Shown here: piece by piece, positions 8,972-20,900 of the stretch
Numbering within the stretch: the stretch's first letter is position 1
Layout of the letters: each line of letters opens with the position of its first letter
Virus record (IMG/VR): IMGVR_UViG_3300028392_000142
Span: 1 to 38,200 of that record
From: a virus
Length of the DNA stretch: 38,200 nucleotides
Reading direction: 5' to 3' (one strand)
Program-made: the position numbers and the translations under genes
The notes under the pieces: model-generated
The model's database searches: none
What the model was told of the DNA's origin: nothing
The model's input: only the letters and a program-made list of their open reading frames with translations

Positions 8972-11900
8972 ATGCCTGAAGATAAGAAACCAACTCCTGC
9001 TGCCGCAACTCCAACGCCTAAAATCGGGCCGTTAGGCAAGGCGCCAGAAGATCCAAATATGGTTAAACCTGCTAACCTTGGTTCTATTGGTTTTGATAGT
9101 GTACCAACAACTGTTAAAAAACCACTCAGTAAAGAAGGAGTAAAAGTAATCAATAAAGCCGTAAATCAAGTTCGGCAAGCAGAACAACCGATGTCTACCG
9201 CGGCAGAGTTGGAACAACTCCAGGCGACTCGAGAAAAAGAATTACAAATTGCCAAAGAGCAAGGTTACAACATCCAAAACTTATTCAATTCGGCAAAGAA
9301 CAATTTCGGTAAGGTAAGAATTGGCAACGAAGACATCACAAGCCCCGCTGAGTTATTAGATGCTTTACAGGACAGAAACAAAAAAGAATTATTCTATTTT
9401 GATAACCGTCATGCCCTAGTAAATAACTTTGATATTTACACGCTTAATGATTTAGATGCAAAGGTTTCTGGTGGATTAACTACAATTGAAAAGAGTAATT
9501 TAAAAGCACTTCCAGAAAAAACAATCTTCGATTATACAGAAGTTAAGGCTCCTACTTTTGGTCAGCCGGGTTATCGCCCACAAACTGATCCAATGGGAGG
9601 CAGTCAACTTGACCCTCAGAATAAATTTGAGTTAGGTCAAAAGAATTACAGCGCGATTCAGACATTCAAAAAAGTTGTTGCAAACGGATTGAACGTAACC
9701 GCTGATGGAACCAAGTTAAACTCATACCAAGATTACTTTACTTACTTGGCAGACCCTCAGCAGAGAGATGCATATGGACGTAAGTACAACAAGCAACTAT
9801 CAAATTCTGAGTTAGTATCTGCGAGCAATATTCTTAAAGCCAGTCAGATATTACTTGACGGTGCTTCTACCGTGGCGTTAGATTATATGAAGCGACGTGT
9901 AATGGATGATGTTCGTGTTAATACCGCGGACGATCACATTTCAACTACATTGTTGGGCAAGACTGCTACGGTTTATGACGAGGACATAGAGAATCCAAAG
10001 AGTTTGCCGGCCCTTACCGAAGATGATTTAGGTCGTGTGGTGTATGAATATGAAAACGGAAACGAGATAACTTTGAGTGTTGGCAACAACGATAAAAATT
10101 TACAGGACAAAACTGATTACACGTATAAGGATTTAGTAAACTACTATTCTAAATTAGGTTTGACCGGGGATGAAATCGATGCCAAGTTTGCCAAGTACAA
10201 GCAAAATTACATTTACAACCAAGCAAATGGCAATTTACAAATCAAACGTAATGCAGAAGGTTTCTTTGAGAATGAAAAAGGTCAACTGATTTCAAAGTAC
10301 GATCAATCTAAAGAACAGCGCGCACGTACTGAAATGTCAGATGTTGACAATCAGATAGCAGACTTGTACGATGAGTTGAGAGGGATCTACGAATCTCGAC
10401 GGGCTGGGGCTTCAGAAATCGATAAGAAAGCATACGGTCCAACGGTAAGCAAATCTGTATTTGCTAGTAGTCCCACTCTAGGATTAGATGGACAACAGAT
10501 CAAACGCATCAGTGCCATCAACACATCGATTGCTAAACTCAAGCAACAGGCTGGTTACAATGCTCCAGAATTCTTTGATCCTAGCGGTAAGAGAATTGAT
10601 CAACCTGAGCAGTTACAGCAAATAAAGAAAATCTACGATCAAACTCTTGAAGAAGAAAAAAAGAGTGATATTGTATACTTAAAGCAAACGAGAAATGCTT
10701 TGTACGAACAACTCGATATACTTAAGGAGAAGATCGACAAAATCAAAAGCGTTACTAGTAAAATAGAAGTAACGGCTCCAGAAGGATTTGAATATGACAA
10801 CACTCCATATTTTATTAAGTTAACCAGGGCGTTTACTGGCATACTTGGTCAAATTGATGTACAACAGTCAGATACCCAAAAAAGTAACGACGCATATTTA
10901 GGTAAGTTGCTTGATCAATACGGGGATTTAAGTGCAAGAGTTAAAGCAACCAACAAATTAATCTACACCAACACTGATTTAACAAAGCAATCGGAAGATG
11001 GATGGATTAAAACATTTGGAAAATCAACAGCAAAGCAGGTGGCTGAAACATTCACGGGTGATGTCTACAATACAACAAACGATGAAATCGAGCAGACGGC
11101 CAACTTCTTAACTGAAAATGGATACTACGTAAGCCCCGAAATCAAAGAAAAACTGAACACTATTTACGAGAACAAAACAATTGGAGAAGGCTTTTTGGAG
11201 TCATTGAAGATTGGTATTGAAATGAGTGGCTATTCTCGTGGCGGTGCAGCGGAGTTAAAGAATATTTTTACCGGTCAAAAAGCATTGTTGTTACGTTCTT
11301 ATATGATGAGTCGTTATGGACAGACTGGCTCAGCCGCATTCAACTTGATGGAAAGCGCCGTAGTAAAATACGGAGTACCAATCTTTTCTTGGGAGGCGTC
11401 AGGACAATCTGGTAGTGGTGCTGTCGCAGAACAAGTCGGAACTCAGATGTACGACAAGTTAACTGGAGTGATGAAGTTTGGAAATTTGATCCCATCAAAT
11501 ATCTTTGGTCGTTTGATGTATACTGCCGGGCGTACACTTTTTGGTACGGGGGGTCAGATGACAGAAGAAACTTTCTCTAACACCTGGTCAGTAATGCAAC
11601 AAAATGGCTTTGACATCATTGATGCCGTGAAGAGAGCCTACGGTGATACAGAAGACGAACGCTTATTGAATTTACGTGCTACTGCAACTTTGTGTTTCAC
11701 AATGTCAGCATTGAACCTAGAAAATGTAGATTTGGTATTGAAAACCGATCAACAATTCAGAGCACACCTTGATGCTTTAGGTACACCTCCAAGTGCAGTA
11801 GATACTGAAATTTTGCGTATGCTTAACGAAACAATTAAGCATAGTGAATGGGATGAAACGAAAACCCCACAAGTAGTACAGGCGGCCGGAACTACAATGT

Positions 11901-14900
11901 CTGGCGATGTTCCTGTTACCGCTCCTTCACCAACTGCTCAAAACAACATTGAAGGAAGCAGTGCAACGGCAAGTGCAACCCCTAGTTCAAGCGAAACTGA
12001 TGTCAAAGTAGAAAAGCGTCAAGGTAACTTGGGTGAGATATTCTACGTAGCAGAAAACAATGGCGCGATCGACGGCCGGGTATCATACAGATACAATGCT
12101 GAAACAGGAGCACTCGAAGCCAAGGGATTGACTTCTACTTCAGATGGCTTTGTTTCATTAAATGAAGCAACTCAAAAGCATATCGAAAACAAATCGATTA
12201 CCAATGGTATTGCCCCTGCTGCCAAAGTAGAATCATTGGCAAAGCAAAACTTAGGAATCACCGAAGAGCAGACAGAAAATCTGCCCGAGGATAACAATGT
12301 CTTGTATCAGACACCCCAAAACGAAACCGGGCGTAGGAAACAAGAGCGGGTTGATAAAACCGTACAAAGCGCAGAGAAGCGATTCAATGCATCTTTGGCA
12401 CAAAAAGCCCAACGTGTGTTAGGATTGTTTACTGGCGTTGCTGAAAACGTAGACGAAACCGATACTAAGGTTAGACAGAAGATGTCTGACTACCGCAATG
12501 CCATAGGAAATAAATTGCGTGTGAACTTGAGTTCCTTCTTCATCGACGGAAAGGCTGTAATCACAAATTTGGTTGGTAAGAAGATTGGCAAGGTTGCCGA
12601 TTACACAAGTGCATTGTTGAGTGACTTTGATAAGTCGTTTGATGAAACAATTGATACTGACCTAAACACAAATCAGCCGGTTACTCGTAGGAAGTCAGGT
12701 AACGTAATTGACAAATTAAAAGAGGGTATCGCGCGTTCTAATTTCTTTAACGAGAAATTACGCCCGTTGGTCGATGCTGGTAAAATGACAGAGGAAGAAG
12801 CCATTAATAATTTGATGGCTGATATGTTGTTGAACAACGTCAGTGTTGTAAAAGACATCTTTGGAAATGACGCCCCGGCCTACGAGGCATTCAAGTCAAT
12901 GCGTAAAGACTTTAACAATTACGTAGCAAATAAATACACAGGCTCAAATTCTTTTAGTTCCAATGAGAACTTCTTACAGAATACTATCATGTCAGATAGT
13001 ACCACCAAGAACAGAAAGAGTGACTATAATAAAAAAGCACAGGACGTTGCGAATGCTCAGAACAGACGTAACGAGATTGCTGCTACATTATCTGATACAG
13101 GCCAGGGCGTAGATGTCGCGCAAGTGGACGGTGTCAGATTCTTAGATAACGAAATCACCGCAAAAGAGTACTTAGACAACAACAATGTAGACACAGCAGG
13201 TATGACTCCCGATCAAATGATTGCGGAGGCAGAGAAACTTGCTAACTCTTCGGTTAATATGGACACGTACAAGCAAGCGTTGTCTTTAGAAGAAGAGAAC
13301 CAAGCGGCTAAGAAAAAGCATGTTGCTGAGTTGAATAGAATGGCAAAAGGAGTATTTGGTATTAAAACCAACAACCCCTTGCGCAGACGTAAGATGATTA
13401 AGCAAAGACAGTCTATTGCAGCGGTATCTTACGCCTTACTAAAGTCGAACGCGCATCGCGCGGGCATGAGCATGTCAGACTTTATGAAAAATGCAGTAGA
13501 GTTCAAAAAGTATACTGAAGTTGCATTCAACGCTTTGATTCGTCAGAACCAAAATGTAACTACGCTTTACCAAGCAATTGGTAGAGTAGGAGCAGAAAAA
13601 CTCGGTGCCGATTTCAGCAAAGCATTTGAACTCGAAGAGCAGGGCTTCACACAGGAGCAAGTCTTACAGATGACAGGCTTCACTAAAGATGCCAACGGTG
13701 AGTACGTCTATCAAGTTCCTCAAACGGCTGTACCAAAACTAGGTACATTCAACGGAACAATGTTCAATGAGATTGTTCAAAAGGTATTTCCAAACTTCCC
13801 GGCAATACAAACAACGGTTTCCAAAAAGAAATTCCTTCGCTTCAATAATGTAAATAGTGGCACTTATACTATGGGTGACCTGTATATGAGTCATCCTGTG
13901 TTTGATGCGTACCCAGACGCGCGAAGCGTATCGGTTCAAGTGATCAATAAGCCCGGTGCTGATCCGTATCTTTTTGTACCAAATGCTTTTTACAAAGAAG
14001 GTAAGGGTTCTACTCCTGGTAAGATTGTAATAAACACCGCCTCACTTCCTCAGGGAATGACGGGTGCTGATTTAGAAATGGCAGTTGCCGGGCAGTTTCA
14101 GAATGCCATTCAGCACATTGAAGGCGTATACAATCGCCCTCAAAAAGATGCTTTCATAAACCCAAACTCAGTAAGAACAGCGATCAATACTTTGCGTTTA
14201 AATGAAGAGGCGACTAGCGATGACGTAGAGTTTATGAATTCTATGCTCGATGCTTTCCAGAATGCAAGTATCTTCCAGTTCAGTTCGTATCGCAGTGCAT
14301 TCGCAGATATTGCCAACATATTGATTGGGCGTAATATGATGAGTGAAAAGGCATTGGATGTAAACGACGAGTATTCACCAATTTCTTTACTTGCTCAAAA
14401 GTATGGCTTAAACGATTCTGAAACGAAAGAGTTGGCAACCCAGTTCACCAACGCAATCAATAAATTAGAGGCAGCGGACAACCTTGACGCTTCATCTCCC
14501 AATAAAACGAACAACGTCATGAGACTTTGTTTGACTTTGTCGGGGTTAAATGAAAGTCAATTAAACAACTCAGAGTTGTCGGTTAAAGAAGCAATGAATT
14601 TGCTTGAGGCAAAATCATCTTTGACCAACGCGATCTTCAAGAATTTGTTCGAGGGGCCTCAGAGCCTAACTCAAGTGGAGAAAGACTTACTCGCTAAGAA
14701 CCAAGATCAAGTATCTCAAATCAATCCAAGTCCAAAATTAGAAGCAACCTACAGTGATATCCTAGATGGCTACGCAGATTTCGCAGAAGTTTTAAAAGAT
14801 GTTCAACCTTATATGCAATACTTGGATGAGAACGCCAAGGCAAAGTTGCAAGGGTTAATTGATTTGGTAGAAAGGTTAAAGAACAATCCATTCAAGATTT

Positions 14901-17900
14901 TTGAGGCTGCTGATTTAGTAGCGGCAGTTGATAAAATCACAAAGGATCTTGATGCTAAAGTAAGTGATTTATATAACATAGATAATTTTGAAAAAGCAGA
15001 ACCAATTGAACAAGCAATTGTTAATATAAACGCTGCTTGGGATTCAATACAGCAGATTCTACAAGGAGTAACGGAAATATCATCTGCAATTTCGTTTGGG
15101 GATCAGTTAGTAACGTCACAATTCAGTAACCAAGAATCATTTTACCGTGCTTTCCCGGGTATCGACAGCGTTGAGAATGGAATTTTCGATCCTTACAAGC
15201 CGGTATCAGAATTTTCAGAAAGCGAGTTGAAAGGCTTATTGGTTCCGAACTACATGTCAGAAGCAGACTTCGGCAAGAAGTACGAAGCCTTTAAAGTAAA
15301 CTCAAGTGCATTTAAAGGAAGCGTAGCGGATAATTTCATCGGTAAGAAAGAACTTACTACCGCGGCTAAAAATCAAGCATTAGTAGAAGCAAAAGTACAG
15401 GAGTCAATTGCTCGTAACATAGGCACGCAGTTTTACAACAACATCGATAGGGCTTTTGCTACCTTGATGGTTGATCCAAAGGTAAATAAAGTCCAAAATC
15501 CAGTTGAGGCTTGGGATGGTTTACTGAATAAGTACGGAGCCAATCAAAAGGAATTAGCGTTTATGGGTTGGGCTACCTTCAAAAGCGAAAACGCAGTTGA
15601 TGGAAAATTGACATCCGCACAAGTTGAAAACTGGATAAACAGTAATCGAATGAATTTGGGTGTCTTTGATCCTAAGTCTATTGAAGATCAAACAAATGTT
15701 AAAGAGGTTTATTTGTTTAGACCAGTAATGGATGAACCTTATTTGGCAACAGGCATATTAGAGTCAGGGGAATATTTTGAAATTCAGGTTAACCCTACAA
15801 TGATTGAAAATCTGAAATCAGAATTGAATAATATTGTTGATCAAACGTCGGATGAGTTTAAAACCTACAAGCAAGAATTTGAAAAACTTGCTGCGATGGG
15901 TACGATAAACCCCGATGTACCATCAATGAAACAAGCAATAAAATCTGTATTAAATGCTAGGATTCGTGCAATCAGGTCCATATATGAAGGTCCTGATGAA
16001 AAAGACAAAGATATTGTTCCAAACATTATAAATAAATATGAAGAAAATACGATATACTCTGGTGAACTTGATACTTACGGTAAGCCATTTCAAAACAAAA
16101 GTTATCACGAGTTATTGATTTCTTATCCAAATCGTTCGGTTATTAAATCAAATGAAGCAAAGGCAGAGTTATTAAAAACTTTGAATCAACTACAGGAATT
16201 TGAAAAGCAAAGAACGGCACAGAATGCAGCTAATACGGATAGTGAAATTCTAAGTCTTAGAAATAAAATCGACGAATTAAAATCCGAAATTGATATACCC
16301 AACAATTTTAGTCATAACACTGGAACGCAAGCAAATCACTTTGCTGATCCCAATGTTCAAGTGCATGCCCGAGTAAATATTCAAGTCGATGAAGAAGGCA
16401 CTCCATTACTATTCATCAACGAAATACAATCTGATTTAGGGCAAAATATCAATAAAGAGACTACTTATTTACTAAACAAAAAAGTTGCTGAGATTATTTT
16501 GGGACGTAAGTTAAGTGACAAAACAGATAATCCATTAGATGATGCTGGTATTCAAATCGCATTGAATGATGTAAAAATTAAAGAATGGCGTAATAACAAC
16601 AACGACGAAGTTAAAAGCCTAGGTAAAGAAATAAAGGATGAGTATAAAAGGTATAGTGCACTTAATCCTGATCGTTATATTTATGTCGCTTTAAAACATG
16701 CAATCAATTTTGCTATTGAAAATGGGATTACTAAAATTCAAATGAATCGTCCACAGTTTGCCGGATTATCAGTAGGGGCATTAACTAATCGACAATCTAA
16801 AGGATTAGAATTCAATTATAATACCGTCATTCCTAATGCGATTAAAGAACTCCGAAAAACATTAATGTTTGATGATCTTAAAAATACGACTAATGGAACA
16901 ATTGGTAAAAATTATGACCCTTATGATTTGCCTACAAGTGAAAAATTAGGGGAACTTTTTTCATCTTTGTATTCAGCGGAAAAAATAGGGTTTGCTGATC
17001 AATTAGCCAGAGACCCTAATAACTTGGAGTGGAGAGATTCGTTACTTAAAACTGAGTATGGCTTTAATGATTTTGAAATAAGTCAGCCAGGTATTACTAC
17101 ACAAAAGGGGTTTATAAATGTTGGTCAGACTCAATTAGATTGGGTAGCATCAAATTTTGGAAATCCTTTGAGTGGTATAACTACAGAAGAGGTTCTCGAT
17201 ACTTATGGGGAGGATTTTAAAAATACATTCGGGCGTGAAATGACAAAGAAGGATGTTGACCAATTGATGACAGATCCTCGTTTATTTACCTTGCAAAATG
17301 TATTCAAGCAAGCCTATACAAATCAAAACGATTTTATCACAATCAACATTACAGAAAAAACCAAAGATATCGTTGCTGCGGGTATGGCGTTGTTCCAGCA
17401 AGATCAGGCAGGTGCACATGGCGCCACTGTATTCCAAGACCATGGTCCGACCATTATCGCAGCGTTGACAGATGCCAACTTCTCTACTCCATTACACGAG
17501 TTGGCTCACCTTCGTGAGAAGTACATGACTCCCGAGGAGAGATTGATTGTTATGGAAGCGGCCGGTCATGACACTTGGTCTAGAGAAACTTCTGAATACT
17601 TCGCTCGGGGCTTTGAAAAGTATCTGTACGAGGGCATCGCGCCAAGTTCTAAACTTGCAAAGGCATTTGAGAATATGCGTAAGTGGATGTTGCAGATTTA
17701 CGGATCGGTTAAAGGTTCGGACATCGACATTCAGTTGACTCCAGAGATGCGTAGAATCTACGATGCAATGTTGGGTCAGGCCAAAACAACTGCTGTAGCA
17801 AATAAAATCGATATAGACAAATCAATTTACGACGAAATTGCTGTTTTTGCCGACGAAATCAAAGCGAACCCAGAGTTTGCTGGGATTACTGACGGTGAAA

Positions 17901-20900
17901 TGTACAGTGCCTTATTGAAAAAAGGGTTTGACCCGGTTGATTTGCAGGATTATTTCGCGTTGCGTTCTCGTAAAAACGTGCCGACTCAGATGGAAAACAA
18001 AGGTCAGTTCCGTGATGAGGCCAATACCATTCAGAACGAGCAAGAAACAATGCGTACAATTCGTGATGAAAAGGCGTTGACCGAGGAAATCGAGAACATT
18101 GACCCTCTTGATTTGCCTCATATGTTGGAAGCTTTAGAGGATGTGGTGTCAGATGGTGACATTCCATTTGCCATCCTAATCCGTGACTTGCTTCAGATGA
18201 AAGCAAACAACGCAGACCCTCAACAAATCAAAGAGCAATACGCAAAGATTTTAAAGATAGGAACAGGCGTAGGACGTATGCTACAAATGATGCGTCAGTT
18301 GAATGGCGAATCTATCGAAATGAATGCCCGGGGCTTATTCAAAAAAGCAGAAAGAGATGGCAAGGTTATCCCAGAAGGGGGTAAGACTAAAATCTTGGCA
18401 TTGGCTCAGCAACTTGATCAGTTAAAAGAAAAACTCAAGAGTGCACGTGATGCGGCTGCAACAAACCCATTGGGTGTCTCTAAGAACGATCCGACTAAAA
18501 ACAACATCGAATACTTTAAGTCTGTACAAGAAGAGTACAAAGGATTGGTAGAATCTTACGTGAGTGAGCGTATGCCATATGAAGGTACTTCATCATTAAC
18601 AGATTTGTACCGCTCATTGGTAAAAGGTGGATTGATGACTCCGTCTTCTTTCTCCGTGAATACGCTTTCCAACGTAACGAAATTCTTTACCAACTTCGTA
18701 GTTGACCCATTCTTGAGTCGTCCAATCAGTTTCTTAAGAAGCAAGATTACTGGTGAAGAGCAATCAACAAAGAAAGGTTTGCGCGATGCGATGCGTGGTG
18801 TGAAGTACGGATTCCCAAGTGGATTGAAGCGTGCTTGGAAAATCTTAAAGAACGGAAGTGTGATCGAAGCCTACGATAATCCAGGAGCATTTGTTCAGTC
18901 GTTCAATTCATTTAAGTCATTTGCCAACACCGTAGGAATGATTGTTTCATTGGGACAACGTAAACTAGGCTACAATGATTTGACCAACGATGAAATCGCT
19001 AGTACATACAAGATTAAACTTGATCAAGAGACAGGTAAAATCAGTACCAAGGATAGCATCAAGAAAGCGATTGAAGGTTCGTTCGGAGTTATTCCAGATG
19101 TGGTATTCCGCATTATGGGTGCGACGGATGCGGTCTTCAGAGACTACGCTTACTACAGTACTGTAGCCGAGCAGTTCAAAAACCAACCCGATAACAAGCG
19201 TATCGAAACTCAGTTGAAAGATGCTTCTATCCCGGCTGATGAAAAAACAAGGTTGCAAAAAGAACAGCGCGCATTGAGAAAAGCCTATATGGTTTTGAAT
19301 AGTGATTACGGAAACGATGTGGCTAACGCCGATGCGATGCGTTATGTATATACCGTGGACAACGATGTGACCAAAGCAATTGCCGGAATCCAAAAAGGAT
19401 TGTCTTCAACTGAAAAAGCGACCGGTTCTTTCTTACCTAAGGTATTGAAAGTATTGGGTACTGGTGTGGTTCCGTTTACAAAAATTCCTACCAACTATGC
19501 TGTGGAATTGATGGAATTCTTAATCCCAGAGTACGCTTTGTATAAAGTAGGAGTTCAAGGCAAGAAGAGAGTTGTACGTATGCTAAAGGGCGATACTCGT
19601 ACGGCTGAGGAGATTCAATCAGAAAGTTTCACTTCTAACCGTGAGATGGATAGAATCTTGGGTCGCGCGATTGCCGGGGCTACTATTCAGTATGTTGCCG
19701 GGGCTATTGCTCAGAGCGGGGCGGTGTCAGGTTCCCCTGATGACGAGGATAACCAAGGCAAGGCTAGAACCCTAGCGTATAAATTCGAACGTCCTTATTC
19801 TATTAACTTGTCGTTGTTGAAAGCGTATTTCAACGGTGAGCGTAAAGATGCTTTATGGGATCCAGAGAATGATTTAATTGTTGATTATCGTTCATTCGGT
19901 TTGTTCGGTGCTTCTTTGTACTTGCAGAACAAATTCGCTAAGGACAGCGGTAAAGAACCAAATACAGAATTTGCAAACCGTGGTGTATTAGAAAAAGCCA
20001 ACAACATGTTCTTTGGTAACTTCGGAGACGCCGGGGAATATATTTTGGACCAAACTTTCGTAAGAGGTATCAATTCATTCGCCAAAATCCTTACGGAAAC
20101 TGACGAAGATAAATTAGCATCTTCTTTGGCTGACTTCACCATCACCTTGACAGCGGGTATTCTACCAAACACTTTGAGTTTCATTGACAAGATGAACCGC
20201 AAGTACATGGTAGATTACGATGCCAAAGAGGCTCCTTCATTCAAGGCGTTTGGTATGGAAGTAGAAAGCACATTTGCAACTACCTATTGGACCAAGATGG
20301 CAATCAAGTTGTCAGAAAGATGGCCAATGGGAGATCCGACCAAGTTTGTGGACTTGCCATTTGTGGAATCTCAGTTTAATGAAATCCCTGTAAAGGTTGA
20401 TCCATTTGGTATGCCGGTGCTTCAGACCCCCGAAGGAAGCATAATGGGTAAGTTCTTTTACAATACTTTTGATGTGACCAAGGCAACTAGAGGCATTGCA
20501 GGATACGATGTACCCGATTGGGAAGCGTTGGTATACTACGCAACAAAGAAAGGTGAGTTCTGGGATGCGATTCCAAGTCTACCTCCTCGTACTTTGACTG
20601 ACGAGCGCGGAGTAAAATACAAGTTGAACCCTAACGAATACAACAATTATGTAATGTTTAATGCGCTGAAGCGTCGTGAGTTGGTAGAGAAAGCCTTGAT
20701 TAAGAATGGGGTTTACAAAAAATTCATCGACATGGAATCTGAATTGAACATGGATCAAATCAACAAAACCCCAAAGACAGGAAAGGGCAACGTGTTGTTT
20801 GGTTACGAGCAACTAGGATCGGTGTTGAGTACAGTGTATGCCGCTGCGGACAAAGCCTGTACGCTGTCTTACTTTGATTTGATCAGTTCTGAGCGTGAGA

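Noticed and set aside
17547-18206. Open frames on both strands within the giant gene (for example 106 aa on the minus strand at 17886-18206)
   Set aside because: They are shadows of the 4123-aa gene: no promoter, no coupling with neighbours, and poor composition.
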